A stretch of DNA of 64,000 bases from Pyropia yezoensis (Eukaryota > Rhodophyta > Bangiophyceae > Bangiales > Bangiaceae). The notes under the pieces are model-generated. The model searched no databases and had not been told where the DNA came from. It worked only from the letters and a program-made list of their open reading frames with translations. The DNA lies in NCBI GenBank assembly GCA_009829735.1, contig CM020620.1, forward strand, positions 11,033,420 through 11,097,419, written 5' to 3'. Positions 1 through 10,077 of the stretch are shown piece after piece (position 1 is the first letter of the stretch; the number at the start of each line of letters is the position of its first letter). A program made the position numbers and the translations under genes.

Positions 1-500
1 CTGGCGTGCCGACCACCGCGGAGTAGCGCCGGGCCGCCAGAGGATCCTGCCCAAGAAGCATCTCCGGGAGACCCGCCGGGGGGGTCTCGACCGGGCGCGA
101 CGCTAAATCCGGGGGCACTCGATCCGTCTCCGGCGTGACGACCGGCGCCGGCACCTACATCCGAGGAACCGGAGCTAGGAGAGGGGTACGGCCAACCGAG
201 CTCTCCTCCGCAACACTCGCCGCCGGAGCCACGGGCCCAATTAGGATCTCGGAGCTGGGTATGTCGTCCAGATTCCGGGGGAACGGGAAGGTCAAGGTAA
301 AGGAGGGGGGGGGGTGCAGGGCTGGAGAAGGCGATCACGCTCAGGGGGAAGACGCTCGACCTCGGCACCGGTGTGGACGTGTTCGAGGTTGTGCACAGTG
401 GCACCTGGTAGGGCCCGAGGACGTACCGGACTAGGGAGGGAGCTATGTAGCGTCCCTGGCCCCGACTTGGCACCGACCAGGGATGGCGACCAGAGGGAAC
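1..500. other. unassigned GC-rich sequence at window start
   Basis: This stretch holds short overlapping reading frames and a G-rich run near 303-314. No frame resembles a family I recognise. It lies upstream of the 0.52-kb repeat module and may be the remnant of the element that carried it. No confident gene is called. Confidence 0.3.
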
Positions 501-1019
501 CAGGTGCCAGAACATGCCCGCCGTGTGGTGATGGTTGGCGGCCGTGGCCCGTGCACGGCACTGGGATGCGGTGGACTACGCTATCCACACGTGAAAGAGG
601 GATTTCTGATGGGTTTTTGCAAATTTGTGAGGGACTTGATTTGAGAGAATTTGAGTGTGAGATTAGTGAGTTGGAATAGAATTAGGAGTGATAGTGGCCC
701 CCGACCTGACGAGGTTAGACTCGGGTCGGGGCCACTCGGGGGTATGGCGGGGCTACCTGGCCAACGTGCCGAGGCTCCCACAGATGCACGGTTGGAGGGA
801 CAGCGAGGCGCCCTTGGCCCGCGCCCTTAGGAAAGAGACAACTGCGCGTTTGCTTTCCTCTGTCCCGTGTGCATCACCGTGCGTATCTGTTTGCTATGCG
901 AGCAGGAACGTGAAGCAACAGGCATACCACTCTCGTACTTCCCCTTTCTGTGTTACCCGTCCCTTTCCCCCGAGGGATATTGACACGTGTCTGAGAGGAC
1001 CGAGTTTTGTACCACAACA
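501..1019 (+). repeat. 0.52-kb repeat module, copy 1
   Basis: This block aligns by eye over its full length, in the same orientation, with 56443-56965. Shared landmarks are the accaggtgcca start, a cgacctgacgaggttagactcggg segment, the ggatattgacacgtgtctga segment and an end near gttttgtaccac. The second copy sits directly upstream of the start codon of the antisense-type ORF of a retroelement, so the module may be an LTR-like or promoter/5'-UTR block. Here it is followed by unassigned DNA. No target duplication or primer site could be defined. Confidence 0.7.
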
Positions 1020-4000
1020 CGCAAGCATATCACACCGCTAAAGTGGGAAATCCGCGACGCTGGTTTAAGGGCCACAGCGCGGGGATGTGGCTCGTCACGG
1101 CGTGCCGATCGTTGGTATTCATCCGTACGACAGCACGCTTGCATTTGCGTCTGTACGTTCAATTTGTGCTCAGATCACTCAGAGCAGGCTGGGACATGGG
1201 CGGCGATATAACCAGGGCTTGTCCAGTGTATCTTGCTCAAGCGTATACGCGCGTACTCTTCAAGCGTAGTTAGGGCACTCGTGCCATTTTCGTTCAGCAT
1301 CCGGAATACTCACTTGCTTCATGAACGTGCTTTCACCATACGCTTGCATGGAAATCGCCCGAGTATTGGCGGCCAGCACTCATAGGAAATTTTCTCGGCC
1401 CGTGATACGTGCAGCTCGAAAACTCAAGCGTAGCACGACCCTGTCGTTTCGGATTCTGATGTGTTTTCGCTCCTCGAACCGACGCCTCCAAGGCGCACCC
1501 ACCACGACAACCCTGGATGCGTCGCCGTGGTCCCTTGGGCCCTCGGGGCGGTCCCCAGCGCAGCACTGCTCAATCGCCTGTCAAACATTTCTTGCTTTCT
1601 TGGACAACCCTCGAGCAAAAACCGCCATACAACCTGCATCGACCCCCCCCTCAAGGCATCATGGACAGCGCTTCCCCCCCCCTTTCTTGCTTTGTGCCTA
1701 TTACACCTCAAGCGATCGGAGGTCGCCACCTCCCTTAGTATGACCGGAAGCGCAAGGGACAGAAGAGCACTCTCGTAAACCGCAAACAAGCAAACGACCA
1801 TCGCTTCGCTTGGGAGCATTGTTTATACAAACGCTTTTAAATACTGCGCAATCCCTCGCACCGGTGAAGCAAAAACCAGCGCGACGACAGTTTTTGAGCG
1901 TCTGCATGGAGAGATCTCTCCGGCTTGCTCGACGTTTACGTCGTGGATTCTGACCAATGGAACGCTCCATCCAGCCAACAGCAGCGCCACCGCTGTTCTC
2001 ATTGGTTGACGGAACACCGACAGCGGCCGTCTTGTCGGTCATCCTGGGGGAGATTCTTTGCCATCGGCCCATCCCCCGATCAAGAAAGCAAAATGGTGCT
2101 CGAGCGGTTCATGTTCGTGCTCGAACAGGGCAAGAATTTGCGCAACGATGTGAGAGATCTGGCCAAAATCGGGCATGTGTCTGACAGGGGATAAGTAGTG
2201 CTGCGGAGGGTGGGGCGGGTGAGGGGCTGACAAACCTCTTTGCAGCCTGCTGATGCGAACGAAGGTCAGGCAGAGCTCTCGGGCAAGCCGAGACCGATGA
2301 CATCCACTCTTGCCAGCGCTCATGAACCACCTGGCTCTGGGATGTCCCCTGGAGTCGTGACAACAGACGAGCGTAGCGCAAGATCCCGTGCTCCCTCCGA
2401 TTGATAAGCATTCAGAAGAGCCATCAGAGAAGGGAATCCAGTGGCAAGAAAATGCAAAGTGCAGTACACTTTCGTAAATTGACCACGTTTTCAAGCGCTG
2501 GATACTATTGCAGTACTCGTACGGTTGCCAAAACATACTGCTGGCTAGTACGCTGGTGAATACACATGACTCCGGTCACGGGCGCCACTACGCTTGGCGA
2601 GTGTCGGCTGGCTGACAGTAAATACTCGTTCCCCAGCCACGACTCCCAATACCATACGCTGGACCAAAACTGGTTCGCTTGACAGCCCCGGGATATATCG
2701 GTACGACATACGCGAGCGCCTCGCGTATTTTATAATGTGAAGACGCCCACGTATCGCCCTCGACCTGTCAGAGAGGTGTCATGTTGATACGAAGCGGATT
2801 TTCAGATCTCCTGGGCCCGTCTCGGCACTGGGTGGCGGGGGGCTGGGAGTGCGGGGGTGGGAGAGTCAGGGGCGGGGGGCCGTCCACCAGCGTACGGGGT
2901 GACGGACGCTGGCTCTATTTCGTAGATTGTCTGTTCTGTGAGCCACATCCTCTATGAGTCTCAGCTGCTGCGGGCCCACCCGCCCACCGTTTGCGGGGGC
3001 GGGGGAGCGAGCCCTGGAGTGCGCCTGGCGGCACCCGCCGCTGCGGCGACTGGTGGAGGTGCGATGGGGGGGAGGGGTTTAATGCAGGATGGTGTTCCCC
3101 TCACTGTCGCAGCAGCCGCGGGAGCTGGGAGGGCGGGGAGGCGTGTGACGACCGGTAGGAGGGCGGCCGTGACCGATGTGCTCAGGCAGTGCCGGCGTGG
3201 CCGCGGGGTGAGCTTGAGATATTGATAGCTACTCAGAGCGGAGCCCGATCCGCGCCCGCCGGGCACCGCCGCCCCCTCTGTCGGCGGGAACGTCTCACGG
3301 CGAAAGCGTTTGAGCCTTTAGGAAGTAGACCGCGTGCCAACTTGGTGACCGCGCGGCGCCCCGTGCCAGTGGCTGTGGCGCACACAACCTGCAGCCAGGC
3401 GCATGTACTCTTCCTGCGAGGTAGGGAAGAGGGGAAGAGTTGTGCACAGTAGTGGAGTTGCAGGCACGTGCGGAGAGACATGCCGAGGGGGATAGGGGGA
3501 GAATGGAGAGCACGTAGCTGGGAGACCGAGGGCAACGATATTAGCAACGGATTGAACAGGTCGCTGCTTACTACTCAGTCCAGCGCATACATTGGGAGCG
3601 GCTCCCTTCGCCGCGCACGCCACGCACCTGTAATCGACGTGCCTGGTCCCTTCACGTGTACCGCCGCGCAAGCGCGATGCACGTAATGCTGGCAAGGCAC
3701 GCCGCTTGTTTGTCGACGTTCATTACTGGGCGCTGCAGGCGCTGAGAGGCACAGGCCCCTGCCGGTCAGTGATTGTGTCCCCCACGCTCCGTCCCGTGGC
3801 TGCAGGGCCCCCCACAGCCGCCTTTGCCGTCGTCGCGGCCGTCTCCGCAACTGCGCTGTCAAAACGGGGTCGGCGGTGCCACAACCACAACACGCCCACC
3901 CGTAGTCGACGCCGCTGGGGCGCCACACAGGTGCCACGCTCATCGCAGCGAGTGGCCACCCGCGCGATATGACCTCCGTTGGGCAAGAAGCGCCTCGTCT

Positions 4001-4117
4001 TCGCTGCTGTCACGGTCACTGCTACCGCATCCGCCGACGCGATGTCAAAGGCCGCCAGTCTTTTGTCCCGCCAGCGCCAGCTGCGACTCTCCAGTGCCAA
4101 ACCCCGACCAATATCCG
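1020..4117. other. intergenic region without recognisable gene
   Basis: Only short frames occur, none longer than about 170 residues, and none carries a motif I can name. A GC-rich patch with G runs lies at about 2820-3260. No tRNA, terminal repeat or splice-supported coding series was identified. Confidence 0.4.
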
Positions 4118-4608
4118 AGAGGCAAAAACCACTCACGCACACAGCACCCAAGATGGGGCGAAGCACAAGGGTTGCCTATTCTGTCGGGGGAACCGGAAGA
4201 ATTGCAAGACGCACAGACGCTATCGCTGTTGTGGGGTAATCCCTATCGCTGTTGTGGGGTAATCCCCCCACTAGCAAACAAGAAGATGGTGTGTGGGCCA
4301 ACAGTTTCATGGTCGGGGCGGGGAAGCGAGGCCAAGCCCCGGTGTCCCTCCCCTTATCCCTCCAGGCTCCTCTCAGAATATCGCAACTCAGATTCTCTCA
4401 CCCCAACACCTGCCCACCGGGCCGCACCAAAATTCAAGACGAAAAAATGCAGAAAACCCTCAAATGCATGTTGGATTTACTATCAAGCTAAGAATCACTG
4501 ACTTAAGGAAATTCGAGATCACATGCAAAGGGAGACGCGGGTCAGACCAGCTGTCTCCCGACCCCACTTGGCGCGCCCTGTCGCCTGCCTCGGGCCGGTT
4601 CTGCCGTA
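4118..4608 (+). repeat. 0.47-kb interspersed repeat, copy 1
   Basis: This copy is homologous to 6236-6704 and 12101-12568, both in opposite orientation. The outer end reads aggcaaaaaccactcacgc and the inner end ggttctgccgta. A 22-23 bp segment (tatcgctgttgtggggtaatccc) is tandemly duplicated at about 4219-4263. One frame of all three copies encodes a Cys-rich pattern C-x2-C-R-G-x-R-K-x-C-K-x-H-x2-Y-x-C-C, loosely like the Cys-rich tail of some DNA transposases. The ends are degenerate and no target duplication is visible at this copy. Confidence 0.8.
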
Positions 4609-4655
4609 CTCCCCTCTCCTCAGTTCCGACCGACACGGTTGGCCCTGCGCGGGCG

Positions 4656-4662
4656 TATAAAA
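4656..4662 (+). promoter_or_regulatory. TATA-box-like site upstream of helical-protein gene
   Basis: TATAAAA lies in a GC-rich setting about 335 bases before the ATG at 4992. The spacing allows a core promoter with a long 5' leader. No start site can be proven from sequence. Confidence 0.35.
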
Positions 4663-4991
4663 GCGCGTGTCGCGCTTGCCGCGACTCGCTGTCCCGGGGC
4701 ACGTCAGGTTGTCGTGGAGGTGGTCACGTCGACCGCTCTTCTCCTCAAGCTCGCCCACTTGGCAGCTTGCACTCATCTAAGCGCACCATATCACCATGTT
4801 CCCCCACTTCCGCACAAACACATTCCCATTCTCTTACCCTGGGCTACCCCAACCTCGGGAGGCCCCCTGTCTTCCCCAGATCCGATTCCCCCTGAACTCG
4901 AGGCGGTCCTTGGGCAGCTTTTACCGCGTTTCCTCCCCCTGACTTAGAAGCAGCCACTCTGAATACGGACTCTGACTCCCTTGACGACCGT

Positions 4992-6110
4992 ATGGAGGAT
5001 ACGCCCGGCGTGGCAGCACCCGTTGGGACTTCCGGCGGGACCTCCGCGGCTGCCTTGGGGGATGGGCTGCCTGCGCTGCCCGACGGCTGGTCGGCGGCGG
5101 GCTCTCTTCCGGAGGTAGGCCGCGTAAACTCCACGGGGGGACCTGGGGACTTGGTTTTACCCCGCCTGGCCACTATATGAGGACAACCTGACTGTGACCC
5201 GCTGCGCCCGAGTTGGGCCAGCGATGGATCGCATCTGAGGGTGTCTTCGGGGGAAGTTCTCCGTAGGGTCGGCTTGGCGTGTGACATCAAGACGGACCAG
5301 TTTTCCTTCCTTGACGATGAGGAAGTCGAAGATGTGCAACGGTTCAACAACATGTTGAAGCGCGGGGGTAACACCGAGGGTTCCAGCGACATGCCTACCT
5401 CCACGTGGGACGCGGTGGCAACTCGCCCTTTGTTCCTTCGTTCCTCCGACCCGCACGTCATCCACTTCGACGTGCGGATGGTGAAGGACAACGGACGAGG
5501 TCCCGACTTGGTGACCTCTGCTCATCTCGAGTTCGCGCACCAGGCGCCGGATACCAAGCAACAGTACTACCCCAAGAAACCGGAGTCATGCCCTCAAGTT
5601 GAGGATCCCTATGGGTTCCTTGCATTACTGCCGCGCTTAGTCGACATTTTTGGCTCCATCATGTTGACGGCTAGCCCGGACCACTTAGTGTTTGCCATGT
5701 TGGCAACACAGTGGCTCCTCGAGGTCATGTCGACCTGAGTGGCTTACGTGCAGCGGCGCGGGATGTTCTGGCACCTACCGCCACGCCTGATCCAGAGCTT
5801 GGAGCAGCTCACCCCTCAGCTAGTTGCTGAGAGGTGCTCGTCCGGCCAGCTCACTCTACTTGAGGAGATGCTGAGGCTCCACAAGCTCATCGAAAGGGAG
5901 AGCATCGAGCACATGTTGCGCCGATCTTCCCTTAGGCCCGAGAACGACTGCACACTTTGCCAGATCGTTTGGGTCGGACGAGAACTTCACGACGGCTGGG
6001 TGGTACTCAAGGAGGGGTTAGGGATCAGGGACTACCCGTATGCCCCGGGGGTGGATCGCCACAATGCGCAACCCCCGGACATGGGGACGGTGTTGGGTGG
6101 GGCGACGTAG
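4992..6110 (+). pseudogene. broken gene of an unnamed helical-protein family (copy 1)
   Basis: One frame carries a coherent protein-like series interrupted by TGA at 5178-5180 and TGA at 5736-5738. The copy at 63039-64000 (minus strand) has the same protein with Trp at the second stop position, so the second TGA is a TGG to TGA change. Conserved blocks include TDQF-x-FLD, YYPKKPE, DHLVFAMLATQWLLEV, RRGM-x-WHLP, LTPQLVAE, LLEEMLRLHK and DYPYAPGVDRH. It looks mostly alpha-helical, with no signal peptide or catalytic motif. The spacing of aromatic and hydrophobic positions resembles the antisense ORF at 8076-9717, suggesting distant homology. The frame ends at TAG 6108-6110, where the 63-kb copy reads on. 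Two 0.47-kb repeats in inverted orientation flank it. Function is unknown; a retroelement origin is likely. Confidence 0.65.
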
Positions 6111-6235
6111 CAAGAGTACATGGCGCAAGGCGCCTTAGCGGCCCGAACTCGGGGTCGCGGCTACCCTCTGGCTCCGCCTATTCGGCATCCCCTTCCTCTT
6201 CCTCCTGTTCCCTGATGGCCGGAAGGGCACATCCC

Positions 6236-6704
6236 TGTCGCAGAACAGGCCCCACGAAGGCGTCAGGGCGCGGCACGCGGGGTCTGGAGACAGCTGGTCT
6301 CACGCGTTTCTCCCTTTGCATGTGATGTCGAATTTCCTTAAGTCAGTGATTCTTAGCTTGATAGTAAATCCAACATGCATTTGAGGGGTTTCTGCATTTT
6401 TTCGTCTTGAATTTTGGTGCGGCCCGGTGGGCAGGTGTTGGGGTGGGAGAATCTGAGTTGCGATATTCTGAGAGGAGCCTGGAGGGATAAGGGGCGGGAC
6501 ACCGGGGCTTGGCCTCGCTTCCCCGCCCCGACCATGAAACTGTTGGCCCACACACCATCTTCTTGTTTCGTCGTGGGGGGAATTGCCCGACAGCAGAGAT
6601 AGCGTGAGTGCGACTTGCAATTTTTCCGGCTCCCCCGACACGGGAGGCAGCCCTTTTGCACCGCCCCAACTTGGGTGCTGTGTGCGCGAGTGGGTTTTGC
6701 CACA
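6236..6704 (-). repeat. 0.47-kb interspersed repeat, copy 2
   Basis: This is an inverted copy of 4118-4608. The left end is TGTCGCAGAACAGG and the right end ...GGGTTTTGCCACA, giving imperfect TGTSGCA termini. No matching 5-bp duplication was seen beside it. With copy 1 it forms inverted repeats around the broken helical-protein gene, either by two separate insertions or as one composite unit. Confidence 0.8.
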
Positions 6705-6740
6705 CTTGGTGGAGAAGCAGGGGACAAAGGTAAGGTTTAC

Positions 6741-7378
6741 TGTAACGTTATGGCCCTATCGGACCCCACAACCACCACACACAGGAAACCACAGACTGGC
6801 CAGGAAGGAACAGGTAAGAGCCCATACGTGGTCCACTCGCCCACCCCGTCAGAGGTAAAGGTAACAAGGACAAAAGCCCGAGGGAGCAAGAACCCAAAGC
6901 ACTGTTGATTTTACAAGATGGCCCCGGGGAGACCCCGGAGCTATCCTCAAGAACCTCCCCCCGCTGGCCCCTCCAGGGGCCCAGAGCGGGGCCCCCAGAG
7001 GGCGCCCCCCCGGCGGGCCTAATGCCAGCAAGGCATCGGCCACTCACCGGGCCAACTATCGAAAAGCAAGCGAAAATCTCCCCACACACAAATGTCAATC
7101 CCCAGAAAAAACCCAGTGGGAAAAAAGGGGAAAGACACGAAATCACGCAAGGAAAACAAATACGAAAATCAAGTACACCACAAAGGGGTCAGCAAGCCCA
7201 CAACCCGGGCAAGTCCTCCAGTCGGGTGGGCCAATCAGGGCTCCGGGTGTGTCGCCACAACACTGGGCCACGTGGCCAAGGATCCCCGGCCAGCGTAGGG
7301 TTCCACGTACCACTGCCGGCCGGGTCCCAAGTCACCTCACCGAGGGCCCGCCTGTCCCCAAAGGCCAGAACGCCACCA
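6741..7378 (-). repeat. 3' LTR of chromovirus A
   Basis: About 638 bases, beginning TGTAACG on the plus strand and ending CGCCACCA. It is about 99 percent identical by eye to 16650-17286. A purine-rich tract (sense TGAGGGGGCC) lies immediately internal and suits the polypurine primer. The TTTAC target duplication abuts its outer end. Confidence 0.93.
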
Positions 7379-8075
7379 GGCCCCCTCACAAGGGCCGAGC
7401 GTCCCGCCAGCCAGTTGGGTCCAATGCGTCAGCGGGCCGAGGGGAGGGACCAGTGGAGATACCACCGGCTACCCACGCGACCAAAAGGGGTCAGATGGAC
7501 GGTCCAGAACAGAGAGAGGCACAGTCTCGCGGTCCGCAAGGGCCAGATGGAGTCCGACCGGGACACCACGCGCGGAGGGAGAAGAGTAGAGAGGGGAGGG
7601 GGAGTGGGATTGTGCGAGATGCAGGAGAGTAGCGAGGGGTGTAGGGGGTGCGTGTGTGTGGGGTGTGCGTGGGTGTGCTGTGTGCGCCGGCGTGGCCCCC
7701 GCCCGGTGTCTGCCTGTATGTCCCCCCCCCACCCCCTAGGACGCAGCGCGTTAGGGGTGGGGGTGAGAGGCGGCACGCAGGGGGCCGCGCCAGCGAGAGG
7801 GGGGACAGACCGGGCCAGAACCGAGGGTGGTCACTACTTAACCGGACCCCCTCTGGTCCAGCGTGGTCATCTCTTCCCCTGGCCGCCTCACCTGTCTCCT
7901 CGTGTCCACGCTGGCCCCGGCGGATCCACCTTTCCCTCGGGGTCCTCCTCCTCCTCGTACCCCTTCTCCTCCACCCTGTCCACCTGATCCACCTGGTCCA
8001 CCATTTTCTCCTCCTCCCCTCCACCTCGCGGTGCTGATCCTTGTTGGCCCTGACGGGCCCGTGTAGCGGGACAAG
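7379..8075. other. internal leader between 3' LTR and antisense ORF of chromovirus A
   Basis: This GC-rich stretch contains G/C runs and a gtgtgtg tract near 7649-7680. Because the antisense ORF starts at 8076 on the plus strand, the stretch probably acts as its upstream region. No further gene was recognised. Confidence 0.4.
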
Positions 8076-9717
8076 ATGGACGTCGACCGGGGCAGCGGGA
8101 CCAGTTCGACTCAAGGGCCCACCGGGGGCCACGACGACCATGCCGCGGATCAAGAGGAAGAAGGCGCGGGCCAGTCGTACGTCGACGTGGTCGGTATGGT
8201 CCCGGAGAACTTCACGCCCGGGGCCCGCGAAGCTTGGGGTGGAGAGCAGGCCCGTGGCTGGGTCACGACGACTTCGGCACACGCTACTTTCCGGGCCATC
8301 GACGGGCCCATGGTGGGGAACTCCTTTCGTAAGCAGATGGCCAAGTTGCCCGAGGCGCGGGTCCCGATGAGGGCCGACCGGGCCAACTCGATCACGGTGG
8401 TCCGCCACTCCGGCGAGGTGGGCTACGTGACCCGGTACAAGGATGTGCGTGCCAAGATGGAACAGTTGGGGTCTCCTATGCCGATGGCACCCATGGCCCA
8501 ATACGTTCTCGCGGCCCCCCCCGTTCCTGGACCACGACTGCTTCCAGGCGGACCCCAAGGACCTGGTTACGAATCGTCACCACCGGGACAAGATGGGCTT
8601 CCTCGTGGACTACCACCAGCAAGAGTTCCCTAGCTGTCCCGTTGGCGTCAGGGCCCTTCATTACGTGCGGGTCCCTCACTGGTTCAAGGGTGTCGACATT
8701 CCGATTGGGTCCGTGATCGCGCTTCCCGTGGTCCATTGCTACTTCCGGGACATGCTAAGGGCCAACGATTTGTTCACGTGGAACGTCTTCAAGTCCGAAT
8801 GGGTCGTGACGGCCGGGGTCTTCCTGCTCAACGAGGCCCTGTGCGGGGCCAAGGCTTGGCTCTACTCTCGGACCTTGCGCACGTGGATCCGGCGGGTGAC
8901 CCCGGAGTTCATCTGCCAGAACCGTGACGGGCCAGTCGCCGCGGCGGCGAGGGACCTGAAGGCCCTCCTCGACTTGCTGGACCAAGTAACCCCTGTCGCC
9001 GGTCTGGAGGCCCGTCTCCTCCGTGAGCGTGGCCCTGATCGGATCCGTTCGACATGGGTCAAGGTCTCTTTCGAGTCGGTGGCCGGGGTCTGGTCAGCAG
9101 TTGTCCATGAGGACTTGACCCCGCTGGCCCTTCCGTATTCTTCCGATGTTCTTGAGAGCCGTACGATCCTGGCCGGGGACTGTGATGCGGGACCAGCGGA
9201 TCATTCTGGCTCCCTAGACCCGGGCGTCCGCCATCTCGGGGTCTCGTCGGGGTCAACTGGTGGTCGCCGGACTCCCGTGTCGGGTCCTACTGTTCTTGTA
9301 GCCAACCTCCTGGGCCACGGTGATGTCCCGGATTCGGACCTGGCGGAGCTAGAGTGGCAGCTCCCCCCCTTGTCCGCGCTGGCCCTCCGAAGTCTTATCG
9401 GCGGATCCGTGGGGCAGTTGGAGTCGGCCCGGGTGGGCCCAGTGGTTGCCGCAAGCCTTCACACTTTGGTCAATGTTGGGTCACGTGTGGCCAAGTGGAC
9501 CCGAGCTCAAGCGACCCTGGACACCCCGGACTACAAGGCCCTCCTGGATATCGTGGACCGTAACGGGTTACGTACGGACCTGGCCCATGAGCTGGGCGAG
9601 GCCACCAAGATGGCCCAGAACGAGTGGCGGGGCGAGGCTCCGGGGTCCCGTGTGCGTGGTCGGGACGATATGGACCCGGAAGAGGATCCGCGTGCGGAGA
9701 CTCGTGGCCGTTACTAA
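8076..9717 (+). CDS. antisense ORF of chromovirus A, frameshifted in a C8 run
   Basis: This gene lies inside the retrotransposon on the strand opposite to gag-pol and converges with pol. It starts at ATG 8076 and ends at TAA 9715-9717. The reading frame changes at the run of eight C at 8515-8522; the homologous copy in element B has no extra base there, and removing one base gives about 546 residues. The N-terminus is acidic and glycine-rich; the rest looks helical, with conserved blocks GFLVDYHQQEFPSC, HCYFRDML, WIRRVTPEFICQN, DLLDQVTPVAGLEARL and TPDYKALLDIVDRNGL. The C-terminus is charged (RGRDDMDPEEDPRAETRGRY). I do not recognise the family. Similar spacing to the genes at 4992-6110 and 63039-64000 suggests distant homology. 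Conservation in two diverged elements argues for selected function. Confidence 0.75.
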
Positions 9718-10077
9718 GCAATCTTTGTAGTCTGGTGGGACGTCATCTTGGCTGTCCCTTTTCTTCTTTTTCTTCTTGAGTGTGCTTGGCCCTCTCTCCA
9801 TGATATTGTAATCCATAAAGGTCCGTCTTGCGTCTTATCCTCTTGTAGCAGTGGGGCCTAAGTGGTCTTGGAGCATACCGGGTCTTTGGGGTCGAGAGGG
9901 ATTTGTGGGAGCCGGACTTGAAGGGGTTTCAAAAAATAGGGTTCAACATGGATAATCTTGAGGTACTCCCCCCTTTCTCTTTTCCCATCCTCCTGTCAAG
10001 TACTGACCCCCTCGATTCATATATAAGGGGTCCTGATACCCATAAGGATTACCTTCATGGGGGACAAAGGAGAGAGG
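9718..10077. other. intergenic spacer between converging antisense ORF and pol
   Basis: This T-rich and C-rich stretch includes cttttcttctttttcttcttg and a catatataagg segment. It probably holds the 3' ends of both convergent transcripts. In element B the corresponding spacer has received a 1-kb inverted-repeat insertion. Confidence 0.45.

Noticed and set aside
501-1019. Annotating the 0.52-kb module firmly as a solo LTR
   Set aside because: Termini and target duplications could not be defined, no primer site follows either copy, and the second copy abuts a start codon.
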